Shown here in pieces: positions 8,384 to 17,715 of a stretch of 64,000 nucleotides of DNA. Numbering within the stretch: the stretch's first letter is position 1; every line of letters begins with the position of its first letter. The position numbers and the translations under genes were made by a program. Origin of the DNA: Candidatus Phosphitivorax anaerolimi (GTDB lineage: Bacteria > Desulfobacterota > Desulfomonilia > UBA1062); NCBI GenBank assembly GCA_001896555.1, contig MPOS01000011.1:113852-177851 (forward strand). The letters are read 5' to 3'. The notes under the pieces are model-generated. The model saw only the letters and a program-made list of their open reading frames with translations. It was not told where the DNA came from and searched no databases.

Positions 8384-8605
8384 TCACCGGTATCGGCAGA
8401 GGTCTTTTGTCTCCAGCAGGTACGCTTCCGGGCCGATCTCCCTCATTCGGGTGTTCATCGCTATCCACCGATCTTTCAGATCGGGATCGAAGACGGTCCT
8501 CTCACGGGGAAATTCTCCACACTGAAAGCAGACCGGAATGCATCCGGTTGCCGGTATACCTGCCGCGCGCAGCACCGGGAACCAGCACACGCCCGTTTGG
8601 GGCAC
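8384..8605 (-). CDS. Possible small protein with a CFQC motif
   Basis: A 73-codon frame begins with GTG 18 nt after the stop of the cyclase fragment and ends 98 nt before endonuclease III. It contains a VCFQCGEFPRER segment and ends WIAMNTRMREIGPEAYLLET. The composition looks protein-like in the second half, but there is no good ribosome site and no family was recognised. It may be a real small gene or a relic of the damaged locus. Confidence 0.35.
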   Translation of the reverse strand: MPQTGVCWFPVLRAAGIPATGCIPVCFQCGEFPRERTVFDPDLKDRWIAMNTRMREIGPEAYLLETKDLCRYR

Positions 8606-8622
8606 TTCCGGATGCTGCCGCT

Positions 8623-9456
8623 CTATTTGATCTGGAAGCTGGAGATGCCATTCCAGTCATCCGGTGGCGGGGTTATGCAGAACTGCTGGATCCGGTTGAG
8701 ATAGAGGCGGTAGAGCGGGGAGGGTTTTTTGGCCTGGAGCCGTGTGATGATCTTAAGGGCGGCCGGGAAATCCTTCTGTGCATAGTGCTTGAGGGCCTCC
8801 TCAAAGAGCTCAACCTCAGCCTTCAGAGCGGGATCGGGCTCGCCCTCAACCAGGGGCTCGAAGATCTCGATGGGAACGGTCTTGCCCTTTACCCGCACCA
8901 CGTCGATCTTCCGGCAGAAGAATCCGCCGTTCAATGCCTCGCGGGTGAACTGGGAGATGATGATCGGCGTGCCGTACACCTTGTTGAGCCCTTCCAGGCG
9001 CGAGGCCAGGTTCACGTTGTCGCCGAGCACGGTATACTCGAACCGGCGCTCGCTGCCGAAATTGCCCACGCTGGCAATGCCGGTGTTGATCCCGATGCCG
9101 ATGTCCATGCAGGGGATTCCCTGCCTGCGCCATTTTTCCTTCAGGCTTTCCACTGCCTGCTTCATTCCCAGCGCTGCCCTGACCGCATTGCCGGCATGGT
9201 ATGGGTCGTCCAGGGGTGCCCCCCAGATGGCCACGATCGCATCACCGATATACTTGTCTACCATGCCGCCTGTTGACATGACGATATCGCTCATGGCCGT
9301 AAGATAGGTGTTCATGAAGGAGCTGAGCTGCTTGGGGTTCATTCCCTCCGCCAGGGTAGTGAAGTCGCGGATGTCGCTGAACAGGATGGTGAGGTCCTTC
9401 TCTTCTCCTGCGAGGGTGAGTTTTTCGGGCCGCTTCATGATCTCGCTGACCACCAC
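8623..9456 (-). pseudogene. Class III adenylate/guanylate cyclase catalytic domain, cut off from its CHASE2 sensor
   Basis: The frame encodes a complete class III cyclase domain: TILFSDIRDFT with the first metal Asp, VDKYIGDAIVAIWGAP with the second, and EYTVLGDNVNLASRLEGLNK for the base and transition-state pocket. An 80-residue tail follows. Upstream of the GTG at 9456 the same frame reads ERIKSASPVVVSEIMKRPEKL, which is how the linker between sensor and cyclase usually reads, so the true protein began further upstream. At about 9478-9500 the frame meets the CHASE2 frame out of register. The rest of CHASE2 and the membrane spans (roughly 200 or more residues in intact homologues) are missing. 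No ribosome site supports an independent start. Confidence 0.8.
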
Positions 9457-10013
9457 GGGAGAGGCCGATTTGATGCGTTCTTCAAGCCGTCGTCTTCCAG
9501 CTGGAAGACATAGCCCAGTACCACCGGCGCCTCCGCCACGGTTCTGCCCAGGATGAGGTCGTGGTCGAGCTCGTCTTCGGACACGATGTCACGGAGGCTC
9601 TGCCCGAGTTCGATCCCCTTGCCGGAAAGAACGGAGGAAAGGGTGTCCAAGTGCCCGGCGAGCGAGGTTCTGTCCTTTTCGGCGAACACGATGTCGATGC
9701 CGATGATACGCGCCCCCGCCTCATGAACCGACTCGACCAGCCGGGCCATCCTGTCGCGGGGCCAAGGCCACTGGCCCATGGTCTTGAGGCTCTTTTCGTC
9801 GATGTCCACGATCACGATCTCTCCGGTGGTGTCGGCCGGGCCCCGCCATCGGAACATGGCGCTGGTGAGCTGATTGTCCAGGGATGAGAGCAGGGCGGGT
9901 TTGTTCAGGCCGAATGAGTAGAAGAGCATGCAGGATGCTACAACCACCAGGCATCCCATCTTGAAGGGTGAGGGCTTCAGGATGCGGATCAGCCGGCGCA
10001 TCACGAGACGCAT
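9435..10013 (-). pseudogene. CHASE2 sensor domain, N-terminal part, truncated and out of frame with its cyclase
   Basis: After a membrane segment (MGCLVVVASCMLFYSFG) the sequence runs IVIVDIDEKSLKTMGQWPWP, the hallmark of CHASE2, and continues to VLGYVFQLEDDG. From there the frame turns into unrelated residues and stops. CHASE2 domains are extracellular sensors that normally go on for another 150 or so residues before three membrane spans and an output domain. The output domain (cyclase) starts 20 bases away in another frame. The pair is best explained by an internal deletion. The start at 10013 (or 12 nt further in) follows AAAGG. Confidence 0.75.
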
Positions 10014-10020
10014 CCTTTCA

Positions 10021-10248
10021 TCAGCGGTTCCCGCCGAAGATGCCGATGTAGCGGGTCCTGTCCATCTCCCGGGCATGGAAGCTTCCACCTACCGCCTGGG
10101 CATTGGGGCCGAAGAACGCCCCCTGTACCATGCTTTCAGCCATCCCATTGATATTGGCGGAAAGTGTTGAACCCGTCGTGCTGATATTCCCGTTTCCCAG
10201 ATTCAGCTGGATCTCGTCAAAACGAATGTACCCGGACACGGGGTTCAT
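10021..10248 (-). pseudogene. C-terminal fragment of the FecR-type protein, beta-barrel-like domain, frameshifted
   Basis: The 75 residues contain SGYIRFDEIQLNL and VQGAFFGPNAQAVGGSF followed by YIGIFGGNR. This ending is typical of transferrin-binding-protein-like barrel domains, which also cap FecR proteins. Its ATG overlaps the stop of the larger upstream frame by four bases (ATGA). The previous frame ends TNIRVEFP just before this one begins, and the two would join naturally after a one-base shift near 10250-10258. A frameshift is therefore likelier than two genes. Programmed coupling cannot be excluded. Confidence 0.65.
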
Positions 10249-11744
10249 GGAAGACGGGGAAACTCGACCCGGATATTCGTGACCCCGTTATGCAGCCTGG
10301 TGAGAGCATCCGCGGTGTCGATTTTCGACCCCTGGGCCTTGCCGATGTATTCCCCCACAAGCCCGCCGGCCGCCAGGTCCTGGAGAACCGCAGACGGCGT
10401 GAGCTCGCCTGTGATCCACACCGAGCCGGGCGAACGGACGTGGCAGTCGGCCCCGCTTAAGGGGTCTGCGCAGGCGATCTCCCAGTATCCCCAGGTGAAA
10501 TAGTCGCTGAACTGGTAATCCGGGTCCTCGGTGAACAGATAGTTGGCTCGGGGCTTGAGCCCCCCGGTCTCCTGGAAGCTGGTGACGCAGTCATCGCCTG
10601 TCTCACCCGATTCCTGCGTCCCTTCGTCTCCGGCCCCCTCACCGGTTTCGTTGCCAGAGGGTTCTTGATCTCCTTCATCCCGGTCCTGTTCGTCTTCCTG
10701 CTCAAGCGGCGGTGCCCCGTCCTCTGATTCCTGCTCTCCGAGCGCCAGGTCCCGGTTCAGGTCGGAGAGGTCCTGCGCGCTGAAGCGCTTCGGACTCTCC
10801 GGCGGCACACCCATAGCCGGGATGCTGGTCCCGAACCCGGGGCGGGTGATGCTGACAGCGCTGGCATCGTTGGCGACATCGATGCCCCTTCCACCTTCGA
10901 ATACCACGGTGAGCCTTCCTCCGTCGACCCTGCCCGCGAACATGGAGCCCCTGATGCCGATGGTGGCGGCGGGAGTGACCGTGATGAAGCTCTGGGGGGA
11001 CTCTTTGGCGATGGCGCCGCCCATGATCCTGAAGACACCTTCCTTGACCTGGGTCTTCATGGCGCCGTTCCTGTCCTCTACATCCCACACGTGCTCAACG
11101 ACTACCATCTCGCTCGCCCTGCGCATCGTCCATTGTGACTGGAAACACGTTGCCCAGCAGGTCGGTGATCTCGATGATCGAGCTTGACGGCGCGGTGTTG
11201 ACGTTATCATCGATATCGATGCCCAGCGAGATCCTGGTCGATAGGAAATGCTCCTTTCTGGACGAACGGATGGCATCGAGGTATTTCTCGATATTGGCCC
11301 GGACCTGCTGGGGAGAGGGTCCACAGCCATGATCTCATCGAAATACCTTTTTGCCGCTTCCAGCGAGCCCAGGTGGAAGTAGCACCGTCCGATCTCCAGC
11401 TTGACGCGTACCGCGTCGGGACGGGCCATGAGCACCCGTTCGAAGGCCATGACCGCGGCCTCGAAATCACCTGCCTCGAAGGCCGCCCTGCCCAGGCTGA
11501 AATTGATCTCCGGGTTCCCGGGGTCGCTCAGGAACAAACGGTGATATTCCTGGTACGCCCTGTCGAACTCGCCCCGGTCAAAGAGCTCTTTGGGGCTTTG
11601 GTCCCGGCCGGCGCCCTGCGCGGGCGGTGGAATCAGGCACGCGCCCAGGAACAGCAAGAGGACGAGTATGCCAAGAGTTGCCTTTGTCCGGCCCCATGCT
11701 CTTCTGCCGGCGTTCACGAGTGTGTATGCTTTTCTTGATGGCAT
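10245..11744 (-). pseudogene. Chimeric frame: TPR lipoprotein/outer-membrane barrel start joined to a FecR-domain protein
   Basis: The N-terminus has a lipoprotein signal (LLFLGAC) and TPR repeats (ELFDRGEFDRAYQEYHRLFL, AAFEAGDFEAAVMAFERVLM). At about 11311-11322 the frame slips: one missing base would restore SPQQVRANIEKYLDAI and STRISLGIDIDDNVNTAPSS, the usual start of a barrel domain. That second frame stops near 11096. At about 11105 the long frame turns into the second half of a FecR domain (MVVVEHVWDVED, VTPAATIGIRGSMFAGRVDG), then an acidic linker and a barrel-like C-terminus. So one gene start and another gene's end were fused, with frameshifts. FecR/TPR/CHASE2-cyclase groups are common in deltaproteobacteria as surface-signalling sets. 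The start at 11744 follows AAGGGGAAA. Confidence 0.65.
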
Positions 11745-11831
11745 TTTCCCCTTCTTCAAGATAGAAATCGTCATGGCGAGGACTTTCTTTTAAGCCTTTT
11801 TCGAGGGATCTTAAGGCAGGCCCTTCCCGGG

Positions 11832-12326
11832 TCAGTTTCCGCCCATGAGCTCCATCTCCTGCTTCAGCCGTGAGAGCTCGCTGCTGGTCTGACGCAGGCG
11901 GTGAGCGAGTATTTCCGAGAGCAGACGGAAGTAGACCGCCTCGAACTCCTGGCGCTCCCGGGCCTCGAGCCGGTCTATTATCGAACCGTCTATGGCCAGG
12001 CACGTGGTTTCGCTTAAAGAGAAGATCGATGCGGAGCGCGCCTTTCCGTCAATCACGGCAAGTTCCCCGAATGTTCCGCCGCGGGCGTCGAGCCGGGCGA
12101 TCTCCTCATCGCCCTTGACGACCTTGACCTCGCCCGCCAGGATTACATAGAGCCAGCAGTCGTATTCTCCCTCACGGGTGATCACCTCGCCCGGGCCGTA
12201 CCGGCGCAACTTGCTCAGCTCGAGGATCTTCCGCAGGAACTTGTCTTCGTAGGAGCGGAGAAAGGGGATCTTCTTGATCGTATCGAGGAGATCGTCCCTC
12301 CCCGTGAGATACTGGCTTTCGAGCAT
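11832..12326 (-). CDS. Cyclic-nucleotide-binding domain protein
   Basis: The 164-residue protein is a single CRP-type sensor domain without a DNA-binding helix-turn-helix. The phosphate-binding cassette reads GGTFGELAVIDGKARSASIF, with the Glu and Arg that hold the ribose and phosphate of cAMP. A 30-residue helical tail follows. It is intact and has GGAGG before the ATG at 12326. It precedes the broken TPR/FecR/cyclase genes on the same strand, so it was probably the cAMP receiver of that system. With the cyclase broken its present signal source is unknown. Confidence 0.85.
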   Translation of the reverse strand: MLESQYLTGRDDLLDTIKKIPFLRSYEDKFLRKILELSKLRRYGPGEVITREGEYDCWLYVILAGEVKVVKGDEEIARLDARGGTFGELAVIDGKARSASIFSLSETTCLAIDGSIIDRLEARERQEFEAVYFRLLSEILAHRLRQTSSELSRLKQEMELMGGN

Positions 12327-12604
12327 GCAGTCCTCCGAGTCTCGTGCTTCAAGCTTGTCGGTCTGTATGTGGTTTCGGCAATCTGGATGGTCAAACTTAA
12401 AAGGATATCAGCCTCTTTTTGCTCGAATTTTACTCAAAGGATGCGAACGCTCCTTTAGGTAAGGAATTTTGCCCTTTCTTAGCTGTGGATGTCCCCGGTT
12501 TTACCTGGGATAGGCTCAAGCCCGGTTACCCGCTATCTTTCGGCAGGTCTCATCCAGGACGGCATCGTCCTTGGTGAGGGTAGAACCGGGAGAGGTGATC
12601 TCCT

Positions 12605-13942
12605 CTACCGGATGATCTTCCTGCACTCCAGATAGAAGCGCTTTTCGTCCGCGTGCCCCATGGAGAAGGTCTTGCGCGGCAGAACGCCGTCTACGATGAT
12701 GGTCCGGAAGAAGTCGTGCTTGGGTATGGCCGGGAGGAAGAAACCCACAGCACCAGGCTTCGACACAAGGTCGATTACGGTGTCGTCGCCATGGATGTAA
12801 TCGATCTTTGAGGCCGAAGGGTTTGAGAGATGGGCATCCAGGAATGACTGGAGCGTCCCCGCCTCCAGGGTGAGCCTGGGGTTTGTGACAGTGATCGTGC
12901 CGCAGGCTTCACCGCTCAAGAACGAGATGCGGTGCGCTCCGGGCTCTGTGGCGGGGTAGGGCGTGAACTCACCCCGTGACGCGCATTTTTCCACCGAAAA
13001 GGAAGATCCCTGTGCGGCGAAGAACGACTCCATGGCATGCAGCAGCCGGTTTGTGTCGGTGTTGAACACCACCCGGTGGATGGGCTCGAACACGAGGCTC
13101 TCGTCGTGGAGGTTCACCAGCTCCACCAGCGCGTACCGGGCAGGATGGTCCATGACGGCCTTCGGGTCGGGGGCGGTGTTTTTCAATCCTTCCCAGATCT
13201 TCTTTGCCGTGGCCAGAGAATGGTTGCCGTCACCCATGGCGTAGAGCAGGACGTCCTGGGCCTTGACCCCGTACCTGCCTCTGTACGCGGCCGGGTCCGC
13301 AAGCCGCTCAAGGGCGCGGGCGACCGCATCCAGGGCGCTTTTCTCGCGAATGTGATACCCCCGGATATGGCCGCTGTTTTCCATGAGATCGAAGTCGTAG
13401 ACCTTTTCCGAATTTCCGGCGAACAGGGGCTCGATCACAGTCTTTTCCGGGTCGTCGATGAGGACCATGATGTGAGGGGTCTCCAAGGGGGCGTTCTCGC
13501 GGATTTTCACCCGGGGAGGGAGCCTGTCCACCACGGTCCCCTCCGTGGCCCGGATGAGGCTCCGGGAACCGGGACGGTAGTCATAGCACTCAAGGTCCAG
13601 GGCCACCACCAGACCTTTGCGGACGGCGCCTCGCGCCAGGGTCCTCTCCACGAGGATAAAACCCGGACCCGGCGAGACCAAGACCCCTGTCGAGAGGTAC
13701 TCGTTCATGCAGGCATTGATCCGCTCAGCCTCTCTGAGAGAGTCGCTCTGCTCCAGGTATGCCTCGGGAAGGATGAGGTGGAAGGTCGATGGGCTCGCGC
13801 CCACGGTGCGCCTCACCCGCTCCCAGTACTCGGGCTGGGAGGTATACTGGTCGCAGGCGACCACCGCCCACTTCGTGAGGTCTGTCCCCTCCCGGGGAAG
13901 CAGGATATCAGGTACGCATAGACCGAGGTGTGCATAATCCAT
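12605..13942 (-). CDS. DUF1015 family protein
   Basis: This 445-residue protein matches the DUF1015 family in length and in typical segments: WAVVACDQYTSQPEYW near the N-terminus, ERINACMNEYL, and LLYAMGDGNHSLATAKKIW in the middle. Members are widespread in anaerobes; their biochemical function is not established. The MGDGNHS motif looks like a catalytic or metal site, which is inference. The start at 13942 follows AAAGGA; 11 further codons upstream are open but lack support. It stands apart from its neighbours by about 70 nt from the carbonic anhydrase gene on the same strand. Confidence 0.85.
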   Translation of the reverse strand: MDYAHLGLCVPDILLPREGTDLTKWAVVACDQYTSQPEYWERVRRTVGASPSTFHLILPEAYLEQSDSLREAERINACMNEYLSTGVLVSPGPGFILVERTLARGAVRKGLVVALDLECYDYRPGSRSLIRATEGTVVDRLPPRVKIRENAPLETPHIMVLIDDPEKTVIEPLFAGNSEKVYDFDLMENSGHIRGYHIREKSALDAVARALERLADPAAYRGRYGVKAQDVLLYAMGDGNHSLATAKKIWEGLKNTAPDPKAVMDHPARYALVELVNLHDESLVFEPIHRVVFNTDTNRLLHAMESFFAAQGSSFSVEKCASRGEFTPYPATEPGAHRISFLSGEACGTITVTNPRLTLEAGTLQSFLDAHLSNPSASKIDYIHGDDTVIDLVSKPGAVGFFLPAIPKHDFFRTIIVDGVLPRKTFSMGHADEKRFYLECRKIIR

Positions 13943-14012
13943 GAGAGACGTTCCTTTCGTCTGTCTGCGGTTCATTCAGGCAATGCCCCGCCTTTTGTTG
14001 CGGGGCGCCAGT

Positions 14013-14630
14013 TTATTTCGGGCCGGACTTATTGTAGCCGTCTGCCAGGGCGGTGTTCACATGGACGACGCCCTTGTTCAGGTCTTTGAGCGGATAATCG
14101 TCCGTGATCGCAGGAAGATTGTCCGCGTCGTCCTGCTTCTTGAGCACCGTGCCCGCGGGAACATATCTGCCGTCGGGAACGCTCACCCCCATGAGGATGC
14201 AGCCCGGCTCCACCACGCAGTTTTTTCCTACAGACGATTTGAAGACCAGGGTCTGCATGCCCACGAAGCTGTCGTCTCCCACGCGGGCGGGGCCGTGTAT
14301 TTGAACCTGGTGCGCCAGGGACACCCGCTTGCCCACATATACCGAATAGTGCTTTCCGTCGGCCTCCACGAGGTTCTTCTCCACGGGCCGGCCCTTGAGC
14401 TCAGTCTCCAGGCCGTGGAGCACGACGCCGTCCTGCACATTGGCTTCGTCGTCTACGCGGATGGGCTGGCCCTCGTCGCCCCGGATGGCGGCAAAGGGGG
14501 CGACCATGACCCGCCTGCCGATCGTCACGTTGCCGATCACCGCGGCGAGCGGATGGATATAGGCGGTGGTGTCGATGGATGGCATGGATTCTTTCGGACT
14601 GAAGTCGGTCACAACGTTCTTGTGAATCAT
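14013..14630 (-). CDS. Gamma-class carbonic anhydrase, Cam type
   Basis: The 205-residue protein is a left-handed beta-helix made of hexapeptide repeats. It carries the three zinc/iron His ligands: His in VQDGVVLHGLETE and the pair in SLAHQVQIHG. It keeps the long acidic loop (EKNLVEADGKHYSVY) that separates true Cam from the loop-less CamH group, so activity in hydrating CO2 is likely. Unlike the Methanosarcina Cam, no signal peptide is visible, so it should act in the cytoplasm. AAAAGGAG lies 7 nt before the ATG at 14630. It could supply bicarbonate for carboxylation or help acetate and CO2 metabolism; that role is inference. Confidence 0.9.
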   Translation of the reverse strand: MIHKNVVTDFSPKESMPSIDTTAYIHPLAAVIGNVTIGRRVMVAPFAAIRGDEGQPIRVDDEANVQDGVVLHGLETELKGRPVEKNLVEADGKHYSVYVGKRVSLAHQVQIHGPARVGDDSFVGMQTLVFKSSVGKNCVVEPGCILMGVSVPDGRYVPAGTVLKKQDDADNLPAITDDYPLKDLNKGVVHVNTALADGYNKSGPK

Positions 14631-14788
14631 AACAACACTCCTTTTCTTGTATGTTCCGTGCCGTGCACGGGGTCCATGCGCCGGTGTGCAGCGAACTTCG
14701 GACCGGCTGGAGAAGCTCTTTTGGACCGTGTGAAGAGATTATTCTTTACCTGAGAAAATGTTTCAGGAAAAGGGAAAAATCAAAGGCT

Positions 14789-17431
14789 TCACGGTCCCTC
14801 GGGAGTGTTTTGCCCGACAGCGGGGGCGAGCGTCAGAACCCGGTCATATTGCCTCTGAAGTGCATCCCGGCCAAAGGGCATGGGCTGGTACGACCCCTCA
14901 AGCCATGCGTGGATGCCGTCGTCATAGTGTGGGCTCACCGGGTTGTCGCTCTGGCCGGTGCTGTTGATGATGGAGAGCGGCTCTTCCCTGCTGAAGTCCA
15001 CCACCATCCGCATGGCCGGGATCAGCCAGGTGTCGAAGTCCTGTCCCATCGTATACGAGGAGACGTTCAGGGTCGAGTGGTCTCCGGGCGCCGGGAAAGG
15101 GCCCCGGTTGAAGAAGGAGTCCAGGGCCTGCATGGCCTTCCTCTGGATAAATCCCAGGTGTGGGGCCATCTTGGACGACTCTGTCCTGAACCGGCAGGTG
15201 TGGAGCGCACCCCAGGTCCATCGGCTTCTGTCCCTGCCGAGCCTGTCTTCTACGAGCGAGATTGCGTCGGCCAGCGACCGGGCCAGGACCTGAGCCTTGG
15301 TCTCGATCCCGGGCGTGGATATGTCGTCCCAGAACGGGCTCTCGTCGCCCCGGACGAGCAGATGGTCAGTAGTGGCGCAGTAGCTCGCGTTGTTGCAGGT
15401 GATGAATGCCTTCCAGACAGGAGATGCTTGAGGTCCGAGTTCGTCGAGGAAGGTGTTGAGGGTGAGGGTGTGCATCAGGGCCCCGGTGATGATCGCACTC
15501 CTCGAATCGCACGCCATGATTCCGTCGCAGTGCTTAAGCATCTCAAGCGCCTCTCGTGTGCGGGCCTTACGGCCATGGTCCTCCCAGGAGTCGATCTCGC
15601 GGGAGATGTCGCTGGAGAGCGGTCCTTCGAGCAAGAGTCTGCGCACCTCCGGCGCAAAGGTGGAGCGGACGTCCAGCTGCATGTCTATGCTGCTCTCGAG
15701 GGTATGCTCATCAGAGGCCGCGATCATCTCGACGATGCGTTCGGCCCTTGAAGGCCAGTACCAGGACGAGGACAGGACATGGGGATAATCAGACGGCACG
15801 GTGCGGTTATTGGCCGTGCCGATGAACCCTTCGGCCGGGTTCAGCGCACAGGGCAGCTCGCCGGGATCCAGATAGCCGATCCAGTCGTACTCCCCTGTCC
15901 AGCCAGGCGAGGGCATGAGGCCCCTGCCGTTTTTTCTCAGCGGATAACGGCCCGTCACCTGCCAGGCGATGTTCTCCCGATCGGCCACGACCATGTTGAG
16001 CGGGATGGCCTGTATCCTGCGGAGCAGGGGCAGGGCCTCCTCCACCGAGCGGGCCGTGCCCAGCGAGAAAAAGGCATCCACGCTTTTGTCTCCGGGTTCG
16101 AAGGCTGCCCAGGAAAACGCCGCACCAAAGGGGAGCTGCACGGAATCGGGCAGGAGGGGATTCCCGGGAGGGTTCCTCAATACGTCGTTGAGCAGGGGGC
16201 CGTGCCTGGTCTCGAGCACGGTGACGCTCACCGGGCCCTCACCTCGGACGTGTATCGTCTCGACGCGCTCCACAACCGGCAGCCAGTCATCCCGGAAGCG
16301 GTAGTGCAGCGTCGTGCCGATCATTCTGAGCTGTTCAAGAAAGATATCCTGGTTGTCGGCCATGACCATGGTCATCCCCCAGGCGATGTGTCCGTTGTAT
16401 CCGGCCACGATGGCGGGCACACCTGCAACGTTCACCCCTGCCGCATCGATTGATCCCTCGCAGCGGATGTGCATGAGGTTCCACAAAGAGGGAAGAGACA
16501 GCAGCAGGTGGGTGTCGTTGGCGAGAATGCTCGCCTTGTTCAGGGTTTTCTCCGGTGCGATCACCCAGTTGTTGGAGGCAGCGACAGGGATGAGCCCCCA
16601 CGCTGCATTCCGGTCTGCAGCCGCGGTGAGATAGTCGAGGGCGGAGAGCGTGCCGGAAAGGTCGATTCCGGAAAGTTTTGCCGCCTCATCCAGGGGGATA
16701 GGCTCGTCCGGATAGACAGGGAGGAGCCATGCGGTCTTCTCCGGACCCACGGCCCTCGCCAGGGCGAGAGCGGCTGCCTCTTCGTGCATATTGAAGGCAA
16801 GGAAAAAGTTCACCAGGGTGAAGATGCCGATGGAATCGATCGGCTCCCACTGCCCGGGATCGTATCCGGCCAGAGTGAGCTCGGGTGGAAGGTTGCCCCG
16901 GTGGAGTTCGATATAGGCGTTAACGCCCCGGGCATAGGATTCGAGGAGGGATTTCCTCTCAGGCGTAATTTCGTCGTAGAGCAGACGTGCGGCCTTTTTC
17001 AGGTTGACCGTGCGCATGAAGACGTCGATATCCAGCCCCGCCCTTCCGGCCATTTCCGAAACCCTTCCCTGCGAGACGAGCTTGAGGCTGATCATCTGGC
17101 AGAGCCGGTCCGAGGCGTTGACAAAACCCATGGCAAAGGCGAGATCTTCCATGTTTGCGGCCTCAATGAAGGGTATGCCCAGATTGTCCCTGCGCACCGT
17201 GACCTGCTCCTTAAGCCCCTGAATGGTGATGGCGCCTTCCATCTCCTGTGCGGTGCCGGCAAAGTAGGAATCGAGCATCCGGGTGCACCCGCCTGCGAGC
17301 ACCGCCCATACGACCAGCACAACAATCAGGACCAGCGGCGGGGAAAACCTGAACCATACGGCCGGCCGGCATGCGGCGAGCGGGGCCGGGTGAACCGTCC
17401 ATCCCTGTTCTCTCAGTTTTATCTCCCTCAT
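14789..17431 (-). CDS. Penicillin-acylase family Ntn-hydrolase, membrane-anchored precursor
   Basis: The 880-residue product has an N-terminal hydrophobic segment (LVLIVVLVVWAVLAGGC) that may be a lipoprotein signal or an uncleaved anchor. The alpha part starts with VTVRRDNLGIPFIEA. The autoprocessing site is AASNNWVIAP, where Ser286 would become the N-terminal nucleophile of the beta chain. Asn and Trp after it match the family. Such enzymes hydrolyse amide bonds of acylated amines such as acyl-homoserine lactones or beta-lactams; the substrate here is unknown. A strong AGGAGGGAGCTC precedes the ATG at 17431. No neighbour hints at a pathway. Confidence 0.85.
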   Translation of the reverse strand: MREIKLREQGWTVHPAPLAACRPAVWFRFSPPLVLIVVLVVWAVLAGGCTRMLDSYFAGTAQEMEGAITIQGLKEQVTVRRDNLGIPFIEAANMEDLAFAMGFVNASDRLCQMISLKLVSQGRVSEMAGRAGLDIDVFMRTVNLKKAARLLYDEITPERKSLLESYARGVNAYIELHRGNLPPELTLAGYDPGQWEPIDSIGIFTLVNFFLAFNMHEEAAALALARAVGPEKTAWLLPVYPDEPIPLDEAAKLSGIDLSGTLSALDYLTAAADRNAAWGLIPVAASNNWVIAPEKTLNKASILANDTHLLLSLPSLWNLMHIRCEGSIDAAGVNVAGVPAIVAGYNGHIAWGMTMVMADNQDIFLEQLRMIGTTLHYRFRDDWLPVVERVETIHVRGEGPVSVTVLETRHGPLLNDVLRNPPGNPLLPDSVQLPFGAAFSWAAFEPGDKSVDAFFSLGTARSVEEALPLLRRIQAIPLNMVVADRENIAWQVTGRYPLRKNGRGLMPSPGWTGEYDWIGYLDPGELPCALNPAEGFIGTANNRTVPSDYPHVLSSSWYWPSRAERIVEMIAASDEHTLESSIDMQLDVRSTFAPEVRRLLLEGPLSSDISREIDSWEDHGRKARTREALEMLKHCDGIMACDSRSAIITGALMHTLTLNTFLDELGPQASPVWKAFITCNNASYCATTDHLLVRGDESPFWDDISTPGIETKAQVLARSLADAISLVEDRLGRDRSRWTWGALHTCRFRTESSKMAPHLGFIQRKAMQALDSFFNRGPFPAPGDHSTLNVSSYTMGQDFDTWLIPAMRMVVDFSREEPLSIINSTGQSDNPVSPHYDDGIHAWLEGSYQPMPFGRDALQRQYDRVLTLAPAVGQNTPEGP

Positions 17432-17715
17432 GAGCTCCCTCCTGTAAAAGGTTCAATCATGAAAAATTGCAGGCGTTTGTTTCCATCCAATGCCTCCTGC
17501 CACTGAGCCCCCATGACAACGGCCTTTGTGCAGGTGCGTCTCTCGCTCTGCATTCCGTCGTTTGCTGCAACAGGGTTCTTTCACGTTCAGGCTGCAGGGA
17601 GCCTGCGGTGACAGACTGCAACCCTATTGCGGGATATTTCGTCAATCCGGCAACAGGCGAATGGATTCGAGGTTATTCATCCTCCCCCTTTACCCAATAA
17701 GAAGCCGCATACCTG

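Noticed and set aside
7813..9276. A 487-codon plus-strand frame across endonuclease III and the cyclase
   Set aside because: Both minus-strand genes have catalytic motifs intact, so this is a shadow frame.
10245..10248. ATGA overlap between the FecR frame and the following 75-codon frame taken as translational coupling
   Set aside because: The two frames join into one continuous barrel-like C-terminus if one base is shifted, so a frameshift explains it better than two genes.
13037..13921. A 294-codon plus-strand frame opposite the DUF1015 gene
   Set aside because: The minus strand has the DUF1015 family sequence; this frame has no family or ribosome site.
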